Positions 1 to 6,447 of a stretch of DNA of 21,871 bases are shown in pieces. The notes under the pieces are model-generated. The model was not told the origin of the DNA. It did not search any database and saw only the letters and a program-made list of their open reading frames with translations. Within the stretch, counting starts at the first letter, position 1. Each line of letters opens with the position of its first letter. Source of the DNA: CAXSEF01 sp964236535 (lineage in GTDB: Bacteria; Pseudomonadota; Alphaproteobacteria; Acetobacterales; Acetobacteraceae); contig CAXSEF010000055.1 in assembly GCA_964236535.1 (NCBI GenBank), positions 1-21,871 of the forward strand, read 5' to 3'. The position numbers and the translations under genes were made by a program.

Positions 1-38
1 TGGGGCGTGTGCAGGTGGGGCGTGTGCAGGTGGGGCGC
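1..38. repeat. 15-bp tandem repeat at window edge
   Basis: The unit TGGGGCGTGTGCAGG occurs twice in full and once in part (TGGGGCG) from base 1. On the minus strand it reads in frame as repeated Pro-His-Leu-His-Thr inside the glycosyltransferase-like gene. The left edge truncates the array, so its copy number is unknown. Confidence 0.85.
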
Positions 39-620
39 CGCGGCCAGGATCCGGTCGCCGATGCGCCGGCCCATCGCACCGAAGATGCGGTGGACGAAGT
101 TGGTCTCCTCGATCGCGGGCGAGGGCACGACCAGCCGGCCGATCCGGGTCGGACCCGCGAAGCTGACGATGTCCGCGGCGCGCACGTCGAGGGCCTGCAG
201 GATGTCGCGGATGAACGGGCGCGCGAACATCTGGTCCAGCCCGTCGCGGTTGAGCACCACGAGCTTCAGGTTCGGCGGCGCGACGAGATCGAGCGCCCAC
301 AGCCGGGCGAGGCTGGCGAGCAGGAAGTGGCCATAATGCCCGGTGAGGTGGCCGAGGAAGACGTAGGTCGCGTCGCATGGCGCGGCATCGTGGCGCTCCG
401 CCACCAGGGTCGTGTAGTAGCTTTCCATCGGCACCGGGTGCGGCGAGGCACGGAAATATGCGGCCGCGGTGACCAGCTTGCGGCCGGCGTCGAACACGCC
501 CGCCGACGCGTCCGGCGTACCCCACGGCACGCAGAGCACATCGCGGTAGAGTTCGAGCATCGGCGCGTGCTCGATCAGCGTGACGTTGCCGTGCATCCCG
601 GTGCAGCGCCGCAGCGGCAT
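1..620 (-). CDS. GT61-like (DUF563) glycosyltransferase, partial
   Basis: The C-terminal part is cut off by the left edge; about 206 residues are visible. The start ATG at 620-618 is preceded by GGAGAAGG about 4 bases upstream, a good ribosome site. The visible protein contains HLTGHYGHFLLASLARLW (about residues 85-102), NRDGLDQMF, FIRDILQALDV and NFVHRIFGAMGRR. This layout (a GH.GHF block, then an R.FI..LG-like region, then an ..FV.P-like strand) resembles the DUF563/GT61 family, whose members transfer sugars to capsule or other polysaccharides. That family call is from memory of the pattern, not a search. Near the edge the protein enters a PHLHT pentapeptide repeat encoded by a 15-bp tandem DNA repeat. 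It is transcribed in the same direction as eno but separated from it by 136 bases containing a strong hairpin. Confidence 0.6.
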   Translation of the reverse strand, partial: MPLRRCTGMHGNVTLIEHAPMLELYRDVLCVPWGTPDASAGVFDAGRKLVTAAAYFRASPHPVPMESYYTTLVAERHDAAPCDATYVFLGHLTGHYGHFLLASLARLWALDLVAPPNLKLVVLNRDGLDQMFARPFIRDILQALDVRAADIVSFAGPTRIGRLVVPSPAIEETNFVHRIFGAMGRRIGDRILAAAPHLHTPHLHTP

Positions 621-735
621 GTGGCCTTCTCCGTATCGGCAACGCCACGGCCGCGCCGGGCCGGCGCAGGCCCGCGTCCGGGGCCACGTGCCGGACGCAC
701 GGGCGGTGCTCCCGCGCCGCGCCGGACCTGCGCGG

Positions 736-754
736 CCGGCCGCGCGGCGGCCGG
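736..754 (-). terminator. GC-rich hairpin just after eno
   Basis: A perfect inverted repeat, CCGGCCGC-GCG-GCGGCCGG (8-bp stem, 3-base loop), begins 2 bases beyond the eno stop codon on the eno strand. There is no T-run after it, so it is not a textbook intrinsic terminator. It may pause or terminate transcription or protect the eno mRNA 3' end. The rest of the 621-756 spacer shows nothing else I recognise. Confidence 0.4.
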
Positions 755-756
755 GT

Positions 757-2034
757 TCAGCCGCGCAGGATGGTGCGCCCGGCGTAGCGCGCGGCAGCGC
801 CCAGCTCGCCCTCGATGCGGATGAGCTGGTTGTACTTGGCGGTGCGGTCGCTGCGCGAGAGGCTGCCGGTCTTGATCTGGCCGCAGTTGGTGGCGACCGC
901 GAGGTCGGCGATGGTGCTGTCCTCGGTCTCGCCGGAGCGGTGGCTCATGACGCAGGCGTAGCCGGCGCGGTGCGCCATCTCGACCGTCTCCAGGGTTTCG
1001 GTCAGCGTGCCGATCTGGTTGACCTTGATCAGGATGGCGTTGGCGATGCCCTCCTCGATGCCGCGCGACAGGCGGTCCACGCTGGTCACGAACAGGTCGT
1101 CGCCAACCAGCGTCAGACGCTCGCCGAGTTCCTCGGTGAGGTGCTTCCAGCCGTCCCAGTCGTCCTCGGCGAGCGCGTCCTCGATGGAGACGATGGGGAA
1201 GCGGTCGGCGAGGCCGGCCAGGTAGGCGACCATGCCGGCGGGGTCGAGCGTCCTGCCTTCCCCTTCGAGGTGGTAGGCGCCGTCGCGGTAGAACTCGTTG
1301 GCGGCGCAGTCGAGCGCGAAGGTGATGTCCTCGCCGGGACGGTAGCCCGCCTGTTCCACGGCGCGGCTGATGAAGGACAAGGCCTCCTCGGCGGATTTCA
1401 GGTTGGGGGCGAAGCCGCCCTCGTCGCCGACGTTGGTGTTGTGGCCGGCCTCGGACAGGCCCTTCCTGAGCTGGGCGAACACCTCGGCGCCCATGCGGAC
1501 GGCGTCGGCGATGCTGCCGGCGGCGACCGGCTGGATCATGAACTCCTGGATGTCGATCGGATTGTCGGCGTGCTGGCCGCCGTTGACGATGTTCATCATC
1601 GGCACCGGGAGGACGCGGGCGAAGGCGCCGCCGACGTAGCGGTAGAGCGGCGTGGCGGCGTCTGCGGCGGCGGCCTTGGCGACGCCAAGGGAGACGGCGA
1701 GGATGGCGTTGGCGCCGAGGCGGGACTTGTTGGGGGTGCCGTCGAGCTCGACGAGGAGCTGGTCGAGGGCGACCTGCTCGCTGGCGTCGAGGCCGCTGAT
1801 GGCGTCGAGGATCTCGCCCTCGATGCTGGCGCAGGCCTCGAGCACGCCCTTGCCGCCGTAGCGGGACTTGTCGCCGTCGCGGCGCTCCACCGCCTCGTGC
1901 GCGCCGGTGGAGGCGCCGGAGGGGACCGCGGCGCGGCCGACGGCGCCGGATTCCAGCATGACGTCGACCTCGACGGTGGGGTTGCCGCGGCTGTCGAGGA
2001 TCTCGCGGGCGATGATGTCTTCGATGGCGGCCAT
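757..2034 (-). CDS. eno: Enolase (phosphopyruvate hydratase)
   Basis: Cytosolic glycolytic enzyme converting 2-phosphoglycerate to phosphoenolpyruvate. The 425-residue length is typical. The N-terminus IEDIIAREILDSRGNPTVEV, the substrate loop SGASTGAHEAVE, MNIVNGGQHADN, the metal-binding SIEDALAEDDW, the catalytic lysine in ILIKVNQIGTLTET and the C-terminal SHRSGETEDSTIADLAV plus KTGSLSRSDRTAKYNQLIRIE region are all present, so the enzyme should be active. The frame stays open for about 120 codons upstream, but the family N-terminus fits the ATG at 2034. That ATG has GGAG 8 bases upstream. It lies downstream of pyrG and kdsA in the same direction, as is common in related bacteria, but here a foreign cyclase gene on the other strand separates it from kdsA. 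It must therefore have its own promoter in 2035-2470. Confidence 0.97.
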   Translation of the reverse strand: MAAIEDIIAREILDSRGNPTVEVDVMLESGAVGRAAVPSGASTGAHEAVERRDGDKSRYGGKGVLEACASIEGEILDAISGLDASEQVALDQLLVELDGTPNKSRLGANAILAVSLGVAKAAAADAATPLYRYVGGAFARVLPVPMMNIVNGGQHADNPIDIQEFMIQPVAAGSIADAVRMGAEVFAQLRKGLSEAGHNTNVGDEGGFAPNLKSAEEALSFISRAVEQAGYRPGEDITFALDCAANEFYRDGAYHLEGEGRTLDPAGMVAYLAGLADRFPIVSIEDALAEDDWDGWKHLTEELGERLTLVGDDLFVTSVDRLSRGIEEGIANAILIKVNQIGTLTETLETVEMAHRAGYACVMSHRSGETEDSTIADLAVATNCGQIKTGSLSRSDRTAKYNQLIRIEGELGAAARYAGRTILRG

Positions 2035-2470
2035 GGGGCGTGCTCCGGGCGGGTCGGTCAGTGCACAGGGGTTAGCATCGGCGGGGGTGGGCGGGGAAGC
2101 GCGCGACAGAGGCAAGCAGTTCTGCCGCCGGACCCGGGCCAACAGCGAGCGCACGGGAGGGCGGTTCGACGGGAGGCACCGCCCGAGAGGCACCGGACGG
2201 ATTCGTCGGTCGTGTTGCCGGAACGCAGGTCCAGGTGCCGATGCGGAAGCAGCCAGGCCGGGGTCTTTCGGGCATATCCCGTGGCAGGTGCAATCAGCTG
2301 GTTCCTGTTGCCGCAAGACCAGATCTCGAAAGCCTTGAATTTTGAAATGGTTTAAGCTACGTCGCTTGCCGGTCCGCGGGTCACGCCCAACCATCAAATC
2401 CGATCAAGCCACAAAGTTGCAGGCGAAGCTGGCTTCGTGAGCGTCCTAAGTAAAAACGTGGGAAGTTTGC
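2035..2470. other. Intergenic region between divergent eno and cyclase genes
   Basis: This 436-base spacer must hold the promoters for eno (minus) and the cyclase gene (plus). The half nearest eno is GC-rich like the core genome. From about 2280-2340 onward it becomes AT-richer, marking the probable left boundary of the foreign segment. I found no convincing sigma-70 pair in either direction. A short inverted repeat, CGAAGC-TG-GCTTCG, lies at 2424-2437, 33 bases before the cyclase start. No credible small gene is visible. Confidence 0.5.
2424..2437. promoter_or_regulatory. Inverted repeat upstream of cyclase gene
   Basis: CGAAGC-TG-GCTTCG is a perfect 6-bp inverted repeat with a 2-base centre, placed where an operator for the cyclase gene could lie. 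The match is short enough to be chance. Confidence 0.25.
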
Positions 2471-3439
2471 ATGTCGACGTATCTTGATAACATCATCGAT
2501 ATGCAGCACGGATCGACCGTATCCAGCATAGTTTTCCTGGATGTCGTCAATTTCTCCATGAGAAAATCTGTCATTCAGCAGAAGGTCATAAGGGAATTCA
2601 GCGATATCATCGCTAGATCCATGCAGGATGTGTCTGCCAAGCACGTAGCGGATTCTCAAAGACAATCCCTGAATCTGCTTACGGACATCATCAAGATACC
2701 CACCGGAGACGGCGCTGCAATCGTTTTCCCGTGCAACGGACTGCAATCCATACATCTTGATTTTGCCTTAAGCTTTCTCAGTCACTCTACTGCCGCACGC
2801 GGCGACATCACCTGCGATATATTTGCCAAAAAAGGATGGTGTAACTGCCATGCATTTTTTGACGTCAGAATTGGAGTTTCTGATGGCAAGGCAATAGTAT
2901 TCAAGGATGCAAACGGAAACTATAATCTAGCTGGAAATACAGTCAACGTCGCCAATCTGGTAATGGGTATTGCTGACCGTCAGCAGATAATATTTACTGA
3001 AGAAAGCTACAATAATCTTATCGATATGACCGAGGATACAAAACTAGAGAAGAAGTTTACTCAACACGGCAAAATTCGTGTCAAGCACGATCTGGAAATC
3101 GACGTCTGTCAATACACGGGATCGGGAGAAAACTTTCTCAACAAGGAAACTCCAGCGCAAATTCTGGATTTGCAGAAGAAGGATACGATTGCTTCCGCTA
3201 GTCCGTTCTTTTCAAACAAGGCGATGCAATCCTCTGACGAGAACATGAGATCGTTCGAGATAATGGGTATGCTGAAGGATATGCCGGTTCCTCCTGGATT
3301 GGCGGAGATGATGAAGGGTGACGCGCTGAACAACACCGATACCGCACGGGTGGTTGTAGAGGCTTTCAAAGCCATAGACAAACTCATGAAACAGGGTTCC
3401 GGTGCACCTCTGATCGAATCCGTGCCAGAAGTCGCGTAG
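2471..3439 (+). CDS. Divergent class III nucleotidyl cyclase, horizontally acquired
   Basis: A 322-residue soluble protein with no signal peptide or membrane segment. The start ATG follows GGGAAG at 6 bases. Residues about 18-215 form a class III cyclase catalytic domain. IVFLDVVNFS carries the first metal Asp (D24), PTGDGAAIVF the second (D80), and YNLAGNTVNVANLVMG matches the canonical YDIWGNTVNVASRM block with the transition-state Asn kept (N159). The purine-selecting Lys and Asp of adenylyl cyclases align with Ile77 and Asn152, and the transition-state Arg aligns with Leu163, so the product may not be cAMP. Residues 216-322 have no fold I recognise. Codons are AT-rich, unlike every neighbour: bases 2881-2940 have 23 G/C of 60, against 44 of 60 for 4261-4320 in kdsA. 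The gene splits kdsA from eno on the opposite strand, consistent with recent transfer. It could be a Pycsar-like pyrimidine cyclase, but no adjacent effector gene is present. Confidence 0.8.
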   Translation: MSTYLDNIIDMQHGSTVSSIVFLDVVNFSMRKSVIQQKVIREFSDIIARSMQDVSAKHVADSQRQSLNLLTDIIKIPTGDGAAIVFPCNGLQSIHLDFALSFLSHSTAARGDITCDIFAKKGWCNCHAFFDVRIGVSDGKAIVFKDANGNYNLAGNTVNVANLVMGIADRQQIIFTEESYNNLIDMTEDTKLEKKFTQHGKIRVKHDLEIDVCQYTGSGENFLNKETPAQILDLQKKDTIASASPFFSNKAMQSSDENMRSFEIMGMLKDMPVPPGLAEMMKGDALNNTDTARVVVEAFKAIDKLMKQGSGAPLIESVPEVA

Positions 3440-3512
3440 TGATACCTGTCTTTCAATGCTGGGCTGTTGTGCACGGTATTTTTTCTGTGCAGGCCGCCCG
3501 TGATCTTGCCTG

Positions 3513-4376
3513 CTAGCCTTTGGCGATGGCGTCGAAGAGGGCGAGGCGGGTGAGCAGCGCGGGCATGTCGCGCAGCGGGATCATGGCGGGGCCGTCGCTG
3601 GGGGCGTGGTCGGGGTCGGGGTGGGCTTCGACGAACAGGGCGGCGACGCCGACGGCCAGGGCGGCGCGGGCGAGGACCGGGGCGAACTCGCGCTGGCCGC
3701 CGGATGCGGTGCCGAGGCCGCCGGGCTGCTGGACCGAGTGGGTGGCGTCGAACACCACGGGGTAGCCGGTGCGGGCCATGATGGGCAGGGCGCGCATGTC
3801 GCTGACCAGGGTGTTGTAGCCGAAGCTGGCGCCGCGTTCGGTGAGCAGGATGCGGGTGTTGCCGGTGGCGGCGATCTTGGCGGCGACGTTGGCCATGTCC
3901 CAGGGTGCCAGGAACTGGCCCTTCTTGACGTTGATCGCGGCGCCGGTTTCGCCGGCGGCGGTGAGCAGGTCGGTCTGGCGGCAGAGGAAGGCGGGGATCT
4001 GCAGGATGTCGACGGCGCTGGCGGCGGGGGCGCAGTGGGCGGCCTCGTGGACGTCGGTGAGGACGGGGATGTTCAGGCGTTCGCGGATGCGGGCGAGGAT
4101 GTCCAGGCCGCGGGACAGGCCGACGCCGCGGGCGGCGCCGGCGCTGGTGCGGTTGGCCTTGTCGTAGCTGCTCTTGAAGACGAGGGGGATGCCGAGGGCG
4201 CGGGTCATCTCCAGCAGCGCCGAGGCGACCTCGGTGGCGTGGGATTCGGACTCGATCTGGCAGGGGCCGGAGACGAGGACGAACGGCTGGTCGTTGCCGA
4301 AGCTGACGGGGGCGGAGGCGGGGCCGACGGTGACGGTCGTGGAGCTGGCCGAGGCGGGGTTGCGGTCAGCGGTCAT
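3513..4376 (-). CDS. kdsA: 3-deoxy-8-phosphooctulonate (KDO-8-P) synthase
   Basis: Condenses phosphoenolpyruvate with arabinose-5-phosphate to make KDO-8-phosphate, the precursor of the inner-core sugar of LPS. The 287 residues include KSSYDKANRTS, CRQTDLL, NVKKGQF, TERGASFGYNTLV, FDATHSVQQPGG and FVEAHPDPDHAPSDGP. The early motif is SGPCQIES with Cys39, where the metal-independent E. coli enzyme has Asn. With His213, Glu250 and Asp261 this gives the complete metal site of the metal-dependent class. The ATG at 4376 has GGAG 6 bases upstream. The first 25 residues are a low-complexity Ala/Ser/Thr-rich lead absent from shorter homologues. It is 131 bases downstream of pyrG in the same direction, and its 3' end converges on the foreign cyclase gene 73 bases away. 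Confidence 0.97.
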   Translation of the reverse strand: MTADRNPASASSTTVTVGPASAPVSFGNDQPFVLVSGPCQIESESHATEVASALLEMTRALGIPLVFKSSYDKANRTSAGAARGVGLSRGLDILARIRERLNIPVLTDVHEAAHCAPAASAVDILQIPAFLCRQTDLLTAAGETGAAINVKKGQFLAPWDMANVAAKIAATGNTRILLTERGASFGYNTLVSDMRALPIMARTGYPVVFDATHSVQQPGGLGTASGGQREFAPVLARAALAVGVAALFVEAHPDPDHAPSDGPAMIPLRDMPALLTRLALFDAIAKG

Positions 4377-4507
4377 GGGCGGCTCCAGCCTGGGCGCGTG
4401 CCGGGGCAGCGCGGGTGGGTGGGTTGTTTCCCCGCTTTGCTCGGCGGCGGGGTCGGCAACGCGGCCGGCCGGTCAGGTGGCCCGGCGTGGAGACAGGCGG
4501 CTCTCCG

Positions 4508-6136
4508 TCAAACCAGCCGCGCCTGGCGCACCGCGGCCTTGATGAACCCGGCGAACAGCGGGTGCGGGTCGAACGGCTTGCTCTTCAGCTCCGGGTGGTA
4601 CTGCACGCCGATGAACCACGGGTGGTCCGCGCGCTCGACAATCTCCGGCAGCACGCCGTCGGGCGACAAGCCCGAGAAGCGCAGCCCGGCGTCTTCCAGG
4701 GCGTCGCGATAGTGGATGTTGACCTCGTAGCGGTGGCGGTGGCGCTCGGCGATCTCGGTGGTGCCGTAGATGGCGGCGGCGAGCGACCGGGCGGCGAGGG
4801 TCGCGGGGTAGGCGCCGACGCGCATGGTCCCGCCGAGCTCGCCGCTGGCGGCGCGGCGCTCGATGTCGTTGCCGCGCGCCCATTCGGTGAGCAGGCCGAC
4901 GACAGGGGTGTCGCAGGGGCCGAACTCGGTGGACGAGGCGTCGGGATAGCCGGCCTGGTTGCGGGCGGCCTCGATGACGGCCATCTGCATGCCGAAGCAG
5001 ATGCCGAAGAACGGGACGCGGTGCTCGCGGGCGAAGCGGGCGGCCGCGATCTTGCCTTCCGTGCCGCGCTCGCCGAAGCCCCCGGGAACGAGGATGCCGT
5101 GCACGTCCTCCAGGCGGCCGACGGCGCCGGGCGTCTCGAACACCTCGGCATCGACCCAGTCGAGGCGGACGCGGACGCGGTTGGCGATGCCGCCGTGCGC
5201 CAGGGCCTCGGCGAGCGACTTGTAGCTGTCGAGCAGGTTCGTGTACTTGCCGACGACGGCGATGCGGACCTCGCCCTCGGGGCTGCGCACGGCGTCGACG
5301 ATGCGGTGCCAGCGCGACAGGTCGGGGGCGCTCTGGTGCGGCAGGCCGAAATGGCGCAGCAGCTCGCGGTCCATGCCCTCGGCGCTGTAGGCGATGGGCA
5401 CGGCGTAGATGGTGTCGACGTCGAGCGCCGCGATCACCGCCTGCGGGCGGACGTTGCAGAAATTGGCGATCTTGCGGCGCTCGCCTTCGGGGATCGGGCG
5501 GTCGCACCGGCAGAGCAGCATGTGCGGCTGGATGCCGACGTTGAGCAGTTCCTTGACCGAGTGCTGGGTGGGCTTGGTCTTCAGCTCGCCGGCGCTCGGG
5601 ATATACGGGACCAGGGTCAGGTGGACGAACATCGTCCGTTCCGGGCCGAGGTCGTTGTGCAGCTGCCGGATGGCCTCGAGAAAGGGCAGGCTCTCGATGT
5701 CGCCGACGGTGCCGCCGATCTCGATCAGGGCGAAGTCGAGGTCGTCGGTGTGGTGGGTGATAACGGCCTTGATGGCGTCGGTGATGTGCGGGATCACCTG
5801 GACCGTGGCGCCGAGGTAGTCGCCGCGGCGCTCGCGGGCGATGACCTCGGAGTAGATGCGGCCGGTGGTCGCGTTGTCGGACCGGGTGGCGTCGACGCCG
5901 GTGAAGCGCTCGTAGTGGCCGAGGTCGAGGTCGGTCTCGGCGCCGTCGTCGGTGACGAACACCTCGCCGTGCTGGTACGGGCTCATCGTGCCGGGGTCGA
6001 CGTTGAGGTAGGGGTCCAGCTTGCGCAGCCGCACGCGGTAGCCGCGCGCCTGCAGCAGGGCGGCCAGCGCCGCCGACGCGATGCCCTTGCCCAGGGAGGA
6101 GACCACGCCGCCGGTGATGAAGACATACCGTGTCAT
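4508..6136 (-). CDS. pyrG: CTP synthase
   Basis: Makes CTP from UTP, ATP and glutamine in the cytosol. The 542-residue protein has the N-terminal synthetase domain (FITGGVVSSLGKGI, KLDPYLNVDPGTMSP, HGEVFVTDDGAETDLDLGHYERF, EIGGTVGDIES) and the C-terminal class I glutamine amidotransferase domain. The latter has the oxyanion loop PGGFGERG, nucleophile Cys in GICFGMQMAVIE near residue 380, and His/Glu in QYHPELKSKP near 513-515. The reading frame remains open far upstream, but the conserved MTRYVFITGG start at 6136 follows AAGGGGG at about 6 bases. Upstream on the same strand lies the multi-hairpin repeat (6244-6421) and then an oxidoreductase gene that separates it from secG. CTP feeds CMP-KDO formation, so the kdsA link is functional as well as positional. 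Confidence 0.97.
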   Translation of the reverse strand: MTRYVFITGGVVSSLGKGIASAALAALLQARGYRVRLRKLDPYLNVDPGTMSPYQHGEVFVTDDGAETDLDLGHYERFTGVDATRSDNATTGRIYSEVIARERRGDYLGATVQVIPHITDAIKAVITHHTDDLDFALIEIGGTVGDIESLPFLEAIRQLHNDLGPERTMFVHLTLVPYIPSAGELKTKPTQHSVKELLNVGIQPHMLLCRCDRPIPEGERRKIANFCNVRPQAVIAALDVDTIYAVPIAYSAEGMDRELLRHFGLPHQSAPDLSRWHRIVDAVRSPEGEVRIAVVGKYTNLLDSYKSLAEALAHGGIANRVRVRLDWVDAEVFETPGAVGRLEDVHGILVPGGFGERGTEGKIAAARFAREHRVPFFGICFGMQMAVIEAARNQAGYPDASSTEFGPCDTPVVGLLTEWARGNDIERRAASGELGGTMRVGAYPATLAARSLAAAIYGTTEIAERHRHRYEVNIHYRDALEDAGLRFSGLSPDGVLPEIVERADHPWFIGVQYHPELKSKPFDPHPLFAGFIKAAVRQARLV

Positions 6137-6447
6137 GGGCGACCCCCTTACACCCGTGCGCCGGGGAGCGGAAACCCCGTGCCGGAGTCGCGGCCGGATG
6201 CCACGCGACGGCGGGCGGCCTCGGGTCTCGACGCCGAAGCATGGCAAGGCCGGGCGTTCCCTGCGCCCGCATCCCGATGACCCAAGCGGGTCATCGGACC
6301 TTGCGCGGGCACCGCCCAGACCCGCCAAAGGCCTGAGGCCTCTGGAAACCCTTTCCCTAAGCATAGGGATGCCAAAGGCGAGGCCTTTGGCGGAGTCCAG
6401 AGGCAGAGCCTCTGGCCTTGCTTGCCTGAACCGGTCAGGCACCCGTC
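6137..6447. other. Intergenic region upstream of pyrG
   Basis: This 311-base gap separates pyrG from the upstream oxidoreductase gene. Most of it is multi-hairpin repeat copy A. The 107 bases between that element and the pyrG start contain the pyrG ribosome site but no promoter I can recognise. No credible gene is seen. Confidence 0.6.
6244..6421 (-). repeat. Multi-hairpin intergenic repeat, copy A
   Basis: A 178-bp element bounded by GCAAGGC and GCCTTGC, which are reverse complements and could close the structure. Inside are nested perfect or near-perfect hairpins: 6397-6415 (8-bp stem), 6372-6390 (8-bp), 6325-6345 (9-bp with one G-T pair) and 6274-6297 (10-bp stem CCGATGACCC with GGGTCATCGG, 4-base loop). 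It begins 26 bases after the stop of the same-strand oxidoreductase gene. A second copy in opposite orientation at 13896-14075 differs by roughly 11 substitutions and 4 single-base indels when aligned by hand. It looks like a dispersed structured intergenic repeat. It could also act as a 3' mRNA end or as part of the pyrG leader. Confidence 0.85.

Noticed and set aside
1..38. Start of a CRISPR array
   Set aside because: The 15-bp units are directly adjacent with no spacers and continue a coding frame.
2335..2363. TTGAAT with TACGTC 17 bases on as the cyclase promoter
   Set aside because: The -10 box matches consensus at only about two positions and the spot is over 100 bases from the gene.
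3460..3490. TGCAC...GTGCA with a T-run between the cyclase gene and kdsA, as an intrinsic terminator
   Set aside because: The stem is only 5 bp and the T-run lies in the 12-base loop rather than after the stem.
4415..6280. A 621-codon open frame on the plus strand opposite pyrG
   Set aside because: It is the Gly/Val/Asp-rich antisense reading of a GC-rich gene; pyrG on the minus strand has all catalytic motifs.
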